Assembly: GCA_001564135.1 (NCBI GenBank)
Contig: LKNH01000059.1
Span: 1 to 10,961 of the forward strand
DNA length: 10,961 bases
From: Halobacteriaceae archaeon Tc-Br11_E2g27
GTDB taxonomy: Archaea > Halobacteriota > Halobacteria > Halobacteriales > Haloarculaceae
Direction: 5' to 3'
Positions 1 through 6,639 of the stretch are shown one piece after another. Position 1 is the stretch's first letter. Each line of letters begins with the position of its first letter. The notes under the pieces were generated by a model. The model did no database searches. It saw only the letters and a program-made list of their open reading frames with translations, and had not been told where the DNA came from. The translations under genes were made by a program, and so were the position numbers.

Positions 1-18
1 GTCGTTCTCGTTGGTCAT
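1..18 (-). CDS. Possible start of a gene leaving the window on the left (fragment)
   Basis: An ATG on the minus strand at 18-16 opens a frame reading MTNEND up to the window edge. The short acidic, polar N-terminus suits a haloarchaeal protein. Only six codons are visible, so no function can be given. Its start codon lies inside the left arm of an 18-bp inverted repeat whose right arm holds an ATG in the same context (126-128). The arrangement would make it divergent from the histidine kinase. It could equally be a chance ATG. Confidence 0.3.
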
Positions 19-129
19 ACGGTCGTGCGTGATTCTTTACCGCCGTGCCGACACTACTCTCGAGTTTCAGACCGTGAAACCATCACGATTGCTACCCGGT
101 CCCGAAAATAGTCACGCACGACCGTATGA
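15..129. repeat. Nested symmetric inverted repeat, 115 bp
   Basis: Bases 15-32 (TCATACGGTCGTGCGTGA) are the perfect reverse complement of 112-129. Similarity continues inward with mismatches to about 42/102 (24 of 28 positions in all). A second palindrome, GTTTCA at 64-69 and TGAAAC at 75-80, has its centre at base 72, exactly the centre of the outer repeat. The whole element is therefore symmetric about one point. It lies upstream of the kinase promoter and over the possible left-hand gene start. It may be a regulator-binding region between divergent genes, a duplicated gene 5' end, or a foldback element; no target-site duplication was seen. Confidence 0.75.
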
Positions 130-140
130 AGAGGCTGGTC

Positions 141-153
141 CGTAATATATACC
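141..153 (+). promoter_or_regulatory. Probable promoter of the histidine kinase
   Basis: The AT-rich stretch AATATATACC (144-153) is a good match to an archaeal TATA box. With the usual 25-27 base spacing it would start transcription near 175, leaving a leader of roughly 30 bases before the ATG at 208. No clear Shine-Dalgarno sequence is seen before that ATG. Confidence 0.5.
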
Positions 154-207
154 TGAGTCGACGCAAACTAGTCGAAGAGCGACAAACTACAGTGCTCTGA
201 TAACCAA

Positions 208-1467
208 ATGACAGAAGAACTTCTCCAGAAGCTGAACCGGCGAACATCTCAGACAGATGATGATGAGCTATCGGAGTTGCTCGAACAGGCTATCAGCGAA
301 CTGGAGCGAAAAGAGCAGTCACTCAACTCGTTACAGCGCGAACTCGACGAAACGAACGAGGGAATGGTCGCGCTGACAATGGAGTTACAGCAGGCAGAGC
401 GGCGGTATCGTGCGCTTTTTGAGGATGCTGGCGAGGGAATATATAAAACGTCCAGCAAACTCACAGAGTACCGCCTGGTCAATGATTCGTTTGCGGATAT
501 CCTCGGATACGAGAACGCAGCAACCATCGAAGAAACTGTTTCCATCGCGGATGTATTCGCAGAACACGAGCGATATGAAACCTATCGAGAACAGTTATCC
601 GAGCAAGGTGAGCTTACAGGATTCGAATATCAGATTGTTCGTCCAGATGGGGAACGACGCTGGGTAACAGATACCGTTCGCTCGGTCAAGAGTGACGATG
701 GAACAACGGTCTATCGCGGCGGTATCCTTGATATTACGGAGCGAAAAGAGTACGAGCGAAAGCTCAAAGAACGAAACCAGGCGCTTGAAACGCTCAACCA
801 ATTCGTGAGACATGATATCCGAAACGATGTACAGGTAGTCTCGCTGTACGCCGAGCAGTTAGAACAGCAGGTTGCAGACGAAAATGCAACCGCAGTGAAA
901 CGAATCAAAGAAACGGCAACGAATATCGAAGAGATAACACAGGATGCCGCGGCATTCGTCGAGACGCTCACGAGCGGTGAAGAGATAGACCTTGAGCCAG
1001 TCTCGCTGCAGTCGGTTATCTCGGCGGAACTCGAGAGTCGACGAAGCGCCCACCCGGATGCAACGTTCACCGTTGCTGGCTCGCTACCGTTTGTCGAAAT
1101 CCGAGCGGACGGAATGTTCGACTCCGTACTTCGAAATATTCTGAACAACGCGGTCGTCCACAACGATGCCGACACGCCAGTTATCGAGGTCGATACAACA
1201 GTGAAAAACGATGACGTAATCGTTCGGATTCGAGACAACGGCCCTGGTATTCCGGATGACCTCAAAAACCAGATTTTCGGAAAGGGCAACCAGGGCCTGG
1301 ATAGCGATGGAACCGGAATGGGATTGTATCTGGTCTCACAACTAGTTTCGAGCTACGGCGGAAAAGTCACTGTCAAAGATAGAAACGAGCCATTTGTTGA
1401 CGCACCGGAGACGACAAACAACGTCCGTGGAACCGCCTTTGTACTGCGGTTACCGCGTTCGGAGTGA
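208..1467 (+). CDS. Soluble PAS-domain sensor histidine kinase
   Basis: This is a two-component signalling kinase expected to autophosphorylate on histidine and pass the phosphate to a response regulator. Residues 1-65 are charged and probably coiled coil. A PAS sensor domain follows at about 66-180, ending in a PAC-like segment (DGTTVYRGGILDITERK). The phospho-acceptor box is VRHDIRND with His202. The ATPase domain shows an N box (NILNNAVVHN, 311-319 region), a G1 box DNGPG (343-347), an F box around IFGKGNQG and a G2 box GTGMGL (368-373), so all catalytic motifs are present. There is no membrane segment, so it should sense a cytoplasmic signal or act through partners. An in-frame stop at 169-171 limits the start; ATG 208 is the natural choice. 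No response regulator is adjacent, so its partner and signal are unknown. It converges on the SRP54 gene with a 9-base gap. Confidence 0.9.
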   Translation: MTEELLQKLNRRTSQTDDDELSELLEQAISELERKEQSLNSLQRELDETNEGMVALTMELQQAERRYRALFEDAGEGIYKTSSKLTEYRLVNDSFADILGYENAATIEETVSIADVFAEHERYETYREQLSEQGELTGFEYQIVRPDGERRWVTDTVRSVKSDDGTTVYRGGILDITERKEYERKLKERNQALETLNQFVRHDIRNDVQVVSLYAEQLEQQVADENATAVKRIKETATNIEEITQDAAAFVETLTSGEEIDLEPVSLQSVISAELESRRSAHPDATFTVAGSLPFVEIRADGMFDSVLRNILNNAVVHNDADTPVIEVDTTVKNDDVIVRIRDNGPGIPDDLKNQIFGKGNQGLDSDGTGMGLYLVSQLVSSYGGKVTVKDRNEPFVDAPETTNNVRGTAFVLRLPRSE

Positions 1468-1476
1468 CCAACAGCG

Positions 1477-2880
1477 TTATCCAAACGGGTTGCCGCCGCC
1501 CATCCCACCAGGGCCGCCGGGGCCACCCGGACCACCACCCTGTTGCATCTGTTTCATCATCCGTTCCATATCGGCATCGCCCATCCCCTGGAACTGATTG
1601 AGCGCTCGGTCCATCATGCGATGTTGTTCGAGCAGTTCACGGATGCGCTCTTCGGGTTTGCCTGAGCCACGGGAAATCCGTTTCATTCGGCTCGCACCGA
1701 CGACACGTGGATTTTCCATCTCTTCGTCGGTCATGGAATCCATGATAACCTTGTAATCTTGCATCCGTTCTTGGGTCATATCCATCGCATCGTCGGGCAG
1801 CTGGTCCATTAACCCACCACCCATACCGGGAATCATATCGAGCACTTGCCCAAGCGGACCCATCTTGTTCATCGCCTCCATCTGCTTTTGCATATCTCGG
1901 AGGGTGAATGTTCCCTCCAGCATATCCTCGGGGTCCCAGTCTTCATCTTCAGCCTGCGTTTCCTCCATCGCGCGCTCGACGCGCTCGGCAAGTTGCTTGA
2001 TATCGCCCATCCCGAGCAATCGAGAGACGAAACTCGATGGCTCGAACCGTTCGATATCCTTGACGGTTTCACCGGTTCCCAGGAAAGCGATTGTCGAGTT
2101 CGTCTCGTTGACAGCCGCCAGTGCGCCCCCACCTTTTGCAGTCCCGTCGAGTTTGGTGATGGTGACACCATCAATACCGATAGCCTCCTCGAACTCCTGA
2201 GCCTGGTCCTTTGCGCTCTGGCCCATCGCTGCATCGAGAATCAACAGATTCCGGTCGGGATTGACTGCGGCGGCAATACGCTCAATCTGTTCGATAAGCT
2301 CCTCGTTAAGCCCGTCCCGACCTGCGGTATCCACAATCCGAACGTCGGCATCCTCAGTTGCTTCCAGGCCTTCGCGCGCAATCTTGACCGGGTCGTCCGC
2401 GTCCGCGTCACCGTAGAAGTCTACTTCCGCGTTTTCGGCCATCTGCTTGGACTGGTCGTACGCACCGGGCCGGTCCGTATCCGTCTGAATAACTGCCGGG
2501 CGAAGGCCTTTTTTCGAAAACCACCACGCCATCTTGGCCGCAGTGGTCGTTTTTCCCGACCCATACAGGCCGGCGAGCAAGATAGTCTGGCCTTCGAGCG
2601 GAAGTTCAGTCGAATCACCGACGAGTTCGACCAGTTCTTCGTAGACGATACGAAGCACCCAGTCGCGCGCAGAGGTTCCAGCAGGTGGTTCCTCCTGTAG
2701 CGAGCGGCTTTCGATGTTATCGGAAAGATCCTGAACGAGTTGGATATCGACATCTGCCTGAATCAGCGAGCGTTGAATCTCCCTGACGACATCCTCGATA
2801 TCTTCCTCTGAGAGCCGGGATTTCCCGCGGAGGTTATCGAGCGTGCTCCGAAGGGAACTCCCTAGATTGTCGAGTACCAT
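1477..2880 (-). CDS. srp54: Signal recognition particle GTPase SRP54
   Basis: SRP54 binds the 7S RNA and signal sequences of nascent proteins and, as a GTPase, docks with its receptor FtsY to deliver ribosomes to the membrane. Its 467 residues have the standard order. A helical N domain (1-90) comes first. The G domain holds P-loop GLYGSGKTT (104-112), a G2-type segment TDTDRPGAYDQ (133-143), DTAGRD (184-189) and TKLDG (242-246). The methionine-rich M domain follows from about 310, with the RNA-binding segment SRGSGK (403-408). The tail is a Gly/Pro repeat (GGPGGPGGPGG), common in archaeal SRP54. The G2 segment has Asp136 where many SRP GTPases have an aromatic residue; I cannot say whether this is normal in haloarchaea. 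ATG 2880 is about 30 bases from a TATA-like box, suggesting a leaderless or nearly leaderless message. The SRP RNA and FtsY genes are not in the window. Confidence 0.97.
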   Translation of the reverse strand: MVLDNLGSSLRSTLDNLRGKSRLSEEDIEDVVREIQRSLIQADVDIQLVQDLSDNIESRSLQEEPPAGTSARDWVLRIVYEELVELVGDSTELPLEGQTILLAGLYGSGKTTTAAKMAWWFSKKGLRPAVIQTDTDRPGAYDQSKQMAENAEVDFYGDADADDPVKIAREGLEATEDADVRIVDTAGRDGLNEELIEQIERIAAAVNPDRNLLILDAAMGQSAKDQAQEFEEAIGIDGVTITKLDGTAKGGGALAAVNETNSTIAFLGTGETVKDIERFEPSSFVSRLLGMGDIKQLAERVERAMEETQAEDEDWDPEDMLEGTFTLRDMQKQMEAMNKMGPLGQVLDMIPGMGGGLMDQLPDDAMDMTQERMQDYKVIMDSMTDEEMENPRVVGASRMKRISRGSGKPEERIRELLEQHRMMDRALNQFQGMGDADMERMMKQMQQGGGPGGPGGPGGMGGGNPFG

Positions 2881-2904
2881 TTGTGCGTCGCTATGCGGTC
2901 ACGT

Positions 2905-2917
2905 CGCTAAAGCCTTT
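2905..2917 (-). promoter_or_regulatory. Probable SRP54 promoter
   Basis: Read on the minus strand, an AT-rich box GGCTTTAGC preceded by AAAAA lies about 30 bases before the SRP54 ATG, the distance expected for a TATA box of a leaderless transcript. An 8-bp direct repeat CGTCGCTA (2886-2893 and 2902-2909, 16-bp period) lies between this box and the start codon and slightly overlaps the box. This could be a regulator site or chance. Confidence 0.4.
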
Positions 2918-2975
2918 TTCTCGACAGAGGAATCAGCGGTGATTTGTTGAATAAGCATGACGTTGGCTTTTACTA

Positions 2976-3049
2976 GCATACCGGTAGTATGTGTTTACCG
3001 CAAAATTCACGCGGCAGTACCGTATCTGAGGCGCTGATAACCTGCCCGC
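2976..3049. other. Small inverted repeats in the SRP54/zinc-finger gap
   Basis: The 223-bp gap between the divergent SRP54 and zinc-finger genes has no convincing coding sequence. It holds a short inverted repeat CATAC/GTATG (2977-2981 and 2987-2991) around CGGTA. It also has an imperfect hairpin GCGGCAG (3011-3017) against CTGCCCGC (3042-3049, one bulged base), with an inner TATC/GATA pair. Both could be binding sites for regulators acting on either gene. Neither is strong enough to name. Confidence 0.3.
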
Positions 3050-3071
3050 TGGTGGCTTGAACAGTCCGATG

Positions 3072-3080
3072 GAATTTTAT
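3072..3080 (+). promoter_or_regulatory. Promoter of the zinc-finger/thiamine-binding operon
   Basis: The box AATTTTAT, centred near 3077, lies 27 bases before ATG 3104. This places transcription start at or just before the start codon, as in leaderless haloarchaeal messages. No Shine-Dalgarno sequence is visible, in agreement with that. Confidence 0.6.
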
Positions 3081-3103
3081 GAGGGAACGGAGAATCTCAG
3101 TAT

Positions 3104-3340
3104 ATGCCCTATACGTGCCGCGACTGCAAGCGGACATTTAGTTCGGAGCTAGAACTCGACCTGCATCAGGACAACTGTACGGACGGGGAACTGTTCTGTG
3201 AGTCCTGTGGGTCACGTTTTGCCGAGCGGGAGGCCACCGAGGACGGCTGGCACTACCGTTGCCCAACTCCGGACTGTGATGGTGAAGGAATCGGGAAGAA
3301 TATCTATCAGGTATCGGAAATGCGTCTGCAAACGCCGTAA
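3104..3340 (+). CDS. Small zinc-finger protein (78 aa)
   Basis: The protein carries two likely zinc-binding modules. The first, at residues 5-25, is a C2H2-like finger with Cys5-x2-Cys8-x12-His21-x3-Cys25 (Cys replaces the last His). The second is formed by Cys32-x2-Cys35 and Cys53-x4-Cys58 (CESCG, CPTPDC), a zinc-ribbon arrangement. It may bind DNA, RNA or protein; the sequence does not decide which. Small proteins of this kind are common in haloarchaea, and most have no known function. The leaderless promoter at 3072-3080 supports ATG 3104. It ends 9 bases before the preferred start of the thiamine-binding protein gene, so the two should share a transcript. Confidence 0.85.
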   Translation: MPYTCRDCKRTFSSELELDLHQDNCTDGELFCESCGSRFAEREATEDGWHYRCPTPDCDGEGIGKNIYQVSEMRLQTP

Positions 3341-3349
3341 CGAGTGTCT

Positions 3350-3670
3350 ATGACTGTTGTTGCGTTATTGAGTGTCGCGCCTGTCAAAGAGGGAGGGATG
3401 GCTGAAGATGTGGCGGATGCCGTCGCTGCGCTTGATGAGCATGACGTACAGTACGAAACGAACCCGATGGGGACCGTCATCGAGGCGGACGATATCGAGA
3501 CGCTCTTTGCGGCTGTAGCCGACGCGCATACGGCTGTGGATGCAGAGCGTGTCAGTACGTTTCTGAAAATCGATGACAAGCGAACCGTGGAGACAACTGC
3601 TCAGGAGAAAGTGACCTCTGTTGAAAAACATCTGGGACGGCCAGCAACAAGCGAAAGACCGGAGCAGTAA
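3350..3670 (+). CDS. MTH1187/YkoF-family thiamine-binding protein (DUF77)
   Basis: This 106-residue protein matches the small MTH1187/YkoF (formerly DUF77) family, with a ferredoxin-like alpha-beta fold that assembles into oligomers and in some members binds thiamine or its pyrimidine part. Recognisable segments are the first strand VVALLSVAPV, the family signature NPMGTVIE (38-45), the helix ETLFAAVADAH and the strand-turn FLKIDDKR (71-78). It has no signal peptide or membrane segment, so it is cytoplasmic. I chose ATG 3350; a GTG two codons upstream (3344) is also in frame, but the family typically begins directly with this strand. It follows the zinc-finger gene in an operon. The exact ligand cannot be told from sequence. 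The C-terminal ten residues or so look disordered. Confidence 0.88.
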   Translation: MTVVALLSVAPVKEGGMAEDVADAVAALDEHDVQYETNPMGTVIEADDIETLFAAVADAHTAVDAERVSTFLKIDDKRTVETTAQEKVTSVEKHLGRPATSERPEQ

Positions 3671-3699
3671 GAAGCGATTAGCTGAGTTAGTGCCCCAAA

Positions 3700-4461
3700 C
3701 TACGCTCTCTTTTCTTTCCCATCCCACTCCGCCGAATTGTCCCGTGGTTCGTAATTAAGCACCTCTTTCGCCCGCTCAAGCGAGTAGTATTTCCGGTCGT
3801 TATCGGAGATGCCGTAGACGATTTCGTACTCATACTCTGCTTTGAGCGCACAGTCATGAATATGGGCACAATCGGCCGTTGAGAGCCACATCGCCTGTCC
3901 GCGTTCGTAATCAATCGGCGGATGGTCCTCGTTCAGGTTGCCGATGCGGATGTTACAAACGGAGATATCGTACTCGTCGTGATAGTATCGACCGATGATT
4001 TCACCCGTTGCTTTGCTGATGCCGTATTTGTTTCCGGGGCGGGGAAGTTCCGTTCCATCGAGTCGGAACTCATCGTGCGCACGGTACATCTCGGGTGTTC
4101 GCTCGTCGGATTCGAACGCGCCGACGGCATGGTTCGATGAGGCGTAGACCACCTTCTCAACATCGTGTTCGACAGCCGCCTCATATACCGTATGAGTACC
4201 GTCAATATTGTTGGTCAGAACACTATGCCATGGTGCTTCACGACGAGGGTCGCCAGCAAGGTGGATGACGGCGTTGACGCCGTCCATCGCTGGGCTTACG
4301 TCAGCCATATCCTGTACTTCCCCCGTGAAATACGGCACGTCGGGTTCTTCTGCAGGCTGACTGTGGTACATCAACCGCCAGTCGTACTCGTCTTTCAGCC
4401 CTTCGTATATGGTCCGCCCGACGTGTCCACCAGCGCCAGTGAGGAGAACGGGCTCGTCCAT
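3700..4461 (-). CDS. azf: NAD-dependent glucose-6-phosphate dehydrogenase, archaeal type (SDR family)
   Basis: This 253-residue short-chain dehydrogenase strongly resembles the archaeal Zwischenferment described in Haloferax volcanii, which oxidises glucose 6-phosphate to 6-phosphogluconolactone with NAD+ in the haloarchaeal oxidative pentose phosphate pathway. The N-terminal Rossmann motif TGAGGHVG (8-15) supplies Gly9, Gly12 and Gly15. Further on are HLAGD (67-71), the NNIDGT segment (84-89), SSNHAVG with the likely catalytic Ser108/109 region, and the catalytic Tyr146-x3-Lys150 (YGISK). The C-terminal segment IVYGISDNDRKYYS is typical of this group of extended SDR proteins. Related uronate or sugar dehydrogenases share these motifs, so substrate assignment rests on my recall of the overall similarity, including the opening MDEPVLLTGAGG. 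The minus-strand TATA-like box 27 bases upstream fits a leaderless start. It is divergent from the helicase gene and convergent with the thiamine-binding gene (29-base gap). Confidence 0.75.
   Translation of the reverse strand: MDEPVLLTGAGGHVGRTIYEGLKDEYDWRLMYHSQPAEEPDVPYFTGEVQDMADVSPAMDGVNAVIHLAGDPRREAPWHSVLTNNIDGTHTVYEAAVEHDVEKVVYASSNHAVGAFESDERTPEMYRAHDEFRLDGTELPRPGNKYGISKATGEIIGRYYHDEYDISVCNIRIGNLNEDHPPIDYERGQAMWLSTADCAHIHDCALKAEYEYEIVYGISDNDRKYYSLERAKEVLNYEPRDNSAEWDGKEKRA
3705..3720 (+). terminator. Possible T-rich terminator after the operon
   Basis: The pyrimidine-rich tract CTCTCTTTTCTTTCCC begins 35 bases after the stop of the thiamine-binding gene. Archaeal termination often uses U-rich tracts without a hairpin. 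The tract is also coding sequence for the last residues of azf on the other strand, so this is tentative. Confidence 0.25.
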
Positions 4462-4521
4462 TCAGTTGGTACAAACAGGACAGGCGATAAGTAGCATACG
4501 GTTTCCCGAAGTGCCAACACG
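4462..4521. promoter_or_regulatory. Compact divergent promoter of azf and the helicase
   Basis: Only 60 bases separate the azf ATG (4461, minus) from the ATG at 4522 (plus). The AT-rich core GATAAGTAGCATA (4485-4497) can serve both directions. Read on the minus strand, CTTATC is centred 27 bases from the azf ATG. Read on the plus strand, TAGCATA is centred about 27 bases before 4522. An imperfect inverted repeat, TTGGTAC (4466-4472) and GTGCCAA (4511-4517), flanks the core. The plus-strand box is weak. Confidence 0.5.
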
Positions 4522-4614
4522 ATGGTTCGTTTGGAAGAACTGCTTGAACTCCGTACGACTCAAATACCGGTAGCTGTTACGACCTTTCGTGTCCCGACAG
4601 GCCGCACGTGTTGA
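4522..4614 (+). pseudogene. Displaced N-terminus of the helicase (apparent frameshift)
   Basis: From ATG 4522 a 30-codon frame reads MVRLEELLELRTTQIPVAVT and on to PTGRTC before TGA at 4612-4614. It sits at leaderless distance from the divergent promoter. The helicase frame is open from 4574 and overlaps it. If one base is dropped near 4606, the join gives PTGRRVDTLFLHEGKNAYQV, a natural-looking beta-strand pair. I infer that this is the true beginning of the helicase protein, separated by a one-base insertion or a sequencing error. The alternative is a separate short upstream frame with the helicase starting at GTG 4589. Confidence 0.55.
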
Positions 4615-6625
4615 TACGCTGTTCCTCCATGAGGGTAAAAACGCCTATCAGGTTGTAGCAAACCGCAATGGTGAGCGATTGTTCCACGGCCGCCTCGAAA
4701 TCAAAGAGACGAACGCTGGTCCACGCCCGGCCAGATTGCGAGTTATCGATGGCTCGAACGAAGAGTTGCGAAGCCCCGACGAGTTCGTCGATATCGCACG
4801 CAGAGCCTCGCGTATTCGTATCTCCGAGCAAACGTCGAAACATGGACGGAACGAACTGAGAACGCTCCTTGACGCCTATCAGCTGGAGGCCAAAGTCGTC
4901 CGAACCTGTCGGTTCTGTGCATCAGATGGGCGCTACTCGCCACTCACAAGCGAGACGGCAATCGAAACGGAAACCGAATCCATCTGTCCTGACTGTGCAA
5001 GCACAGAACTCGACCGACAGCTCGCCTATCACGGTAAAATATCGAGTTCCGCCCAGGAGCGCCTCGAATCGCTTCTCTTCGAAGTACAGGATTTAGAGCG
5101 GATTACAAACCTCCTCAAAGGAGAGCTTGACCCGGATTTGACCAAGTTTGATGAAATCAGTCCAACGGTCGAAGACGTCGACCCTGTTCCGGTTGATTCG
5201 CTCTCGTTGCATCCCGGCATCCAGGGAAAACTCGAAAGCAGGTTCGATACGTTACTCCCGGTTCAGAGTTTAGCTGTCGAGAACGGGAGTCTCGACGGAC
5301 AGGACCAGCTTGTCGTCAGCGCAACGGCAACCGGGAAAACGCTCGTCGGTGAGATGGCTGGTATCAATCGGGTTCTCAACAACAAGGGAAAACTGCTTTT
5401 TTTGGTTCCGCTCGTCGCGCTTGCAAACCAGAAATACCACGACTTTCAGGAGGAGTATGGCGACCTCGTGGACGTGACGCTCCGCGTCGGTGCCAGTCGA
5501 ATTAACGACAGTGGCGAGCGGTTTGACCCTGGTGCGGATGTTATAGTCGGAACCTATGAGGGTGTTGACCATGCCCTCCGGACGGGTCGTGACATCGGCG
5601 AGGTTGGAACAGTCGTCATTGATGAGGTGCATACGCTCGGTGAGGGCGAGCGAGGTCATCGCCTCGATGGGCTCATCTCCCGTCTCAAACATGTCTGTCA
5701 CCAGCAAGGGAGCGAAACGCAGTGGATATACCTCTCTGCGACAGTTGGGAATCCCGAGCGGCTTGCTGGCGCGCTCAGGGCCACACTCATTGAGTTCGAG
5801 GAACGGCCTGTCCCAATCGAACGCCACGTGACCTTTGTCGATGGGCGGGAGAAAATCCAGATAGAAAATAAGCTGGTCCGACGGGCCTTTGACACCAAAT
5901 CGAGCAAAGGCTATCGCGGACAGACAATCATTTTCACGAACTCACGGCGGCGCTGTCACGAGATTTCACGGCAGCTTGAGTACGCATCCGCTCCATACCA
6001 CGCTGGACTTGATAACAATCGTCGTAACCGCGTTGAGAGGAAGTTTGCAGACCAAGACCTTGCGGCAGTTGTCACAACAGCGGCGCTCGCAGCAGGAGTT
6101 GACTTCCCCGCTTCGCAGGTGATTTTCGACTCGCTGGCAATGGGTATCGAATGGCTTTCAGTCCAGGAGTTTTCACAGATGCTGGGTCGCGCCGGTCGAC
6201 CGGATTATCACGACAAAGGAACCGTCTATCTGCTGGTCGAACCCGAAGGCTCCTATCACGGGAGTCAAGAGATGACCGAAGACGAAGTGGCCTTCAAACT
6301 GCTCAAAGGCGATATGGAGCCGGTACAGACCGGATATAATGAGGAAGCGGCTATTTCAGAAACGCTTGCGAACGTTACCGTTGGCGGTGCACATGCGAAA
6401 CAACTCAACGATGCGATGGTCGGGGAGGTACCGACGAAGTTTGCGCTTGGGAAGTTGCTCGAATACGAGTTCATCGACGGATTAGAGCCCACACCGCTGG
6501 GCCGGGCAGTGACGACTCACTTCCTCTCACCGAGCGACGCCTTCGCGCTGCTCGATGGTATCAGGAAAGGAGATTCACCGTACGAACTGGTAGCGCTGAT
6601 GGACCAGCGCGACAATGAGCAATAA
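4589..6625 (+). CDS. Superfamily 2 DEAD/DEAH-type helicase with a zinc-binding module
   Basis: This ATP-dependent helicase has 678 residues from GTG 4589. The N-terminal 100 residues are mixed beta and alpha. A zinc-binding module follows with Cys107-x2-Cys110 and Cys133-x2-Cys136. The helicase core shows motif I SATATGKT (244-251), motif Ib-like segment VGTYEG (320-324), motif II DEVH (345-348), motif III SAT (383-385), the second RecA domain with IIFTNSRRR (447-455) and TTAALAAGVDFP (496-507), and motif VI QMLGRAGR (530-537). The layout is that of Ski2/Hel308-like enzymes, which unwind DNA or RNA in repair or RNA turnover; the substrate here is unknown. A C-terminal helical region follows (580-678). 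The only upstream in-frame room ends at a TAG at 4571, and no TATA-like box sits at proper distance from GTG 4589, so the annotated start is suspect (see the 4522-4614 entry). It converges on purA with a 14-base gap. Confidence 0.9.
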   Translation: MSRQAARVDTLFLHEGKNAYQVVANRNGERLFHGRLEIKETNAGPRPARLRVIDGSNEELRSPDEFVDIARRASRIRISEQTSKHGRNELRTLLDAYQLEAKVVRTCRFCASDGRYSPLTSETAIETETESICPDCASTELDRQLAYHGKISSSAQERLESLLFEVQDLERITNLLKGELDPDLTKFDEISPTVEDVDPVPVDSLSLHPGIQGKLESRFDTLLPVQSLAVENGSLDGQDQLVVSATATGKTLVGEMAGINRVLNNKGKLLFLVPLVALANQKYHDFQEEYGDLVDVTLRVGASRINDSGERFDPGADVIVGTYEGVDHALRTGRDIGEVGTVVIDEVHTLGEGERGHRLDGLISRLKHVCHQQGSETQWIYLSATVGNPERLAGALRATLIEFEERPVPIERHVTFVDGREKIQIENKLVRRAFDTKSSKGYRGQTIIFTNSRRRCHEISRQLEYASAPYHAGLDNNRRNRVERKFADQDLAAVVTTAALAAGVDFPASQVIFDSLAMGIEWLSVQEFSQMLGRAGRPDYHDKGTVYLLVEPEGSYHGSQEMTEDEVAFKLLKGDMEPVQTGYNEEAAISETLANVTVGGAHAKQLNDAMVGEVPTKFALGKLLEYEFIDGLEPTPLGRAVTTHFLSPSDAFALLDGIRKGDSPYELVALMDQRDNEQ

Positions 6626-6639
6626 CCGGTAAAGTCCGA

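Noticed and set aside
126..200. 24-codon frame MKRLVRNIYLSRRK... starting within the right arm of the left inverted repeat
   Set aside because: It overlaps the probable TATA box of the kinase, is basic rather than acidic, and has no promoter of its own at proper distance. A duplicated start context is possible but not enough to call a gene.
711..1289. Open frame on the minus strand inside the histidine kinase
   Set aside because: It is Ser- and Arg-rich with no domain and lies opposite the catalytic boxes of the kinase.
1477..1560. Repetitive DNA at the SRP54 3' end
   Set aside because: The repeats encode the Gly/Pro-rich tail usual in archaeal SRP54 and need no separate explanation.
1846..2700. 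Long open frame on the plus strand opposite SRP54
   Set aside because: It lies wholly inside the well-supported SRP54 gene, and its translation is rich in Cys, His and Arg, unlike haloarchaeal proteins. It is a composition shadow.
3344..3349. GTG start two codons before ATG 3350 for the thiamine-binding protein
   Set aside because: Possible, but ATG 3350 begins directly at the first conserved strand of the family and is the stronger codon.
5270..5827. Open frame on the minus strand inside the helicase
   Set aside because: It covers helicase motifs I to III on the other strand and shows no recognisable domain or promoter.
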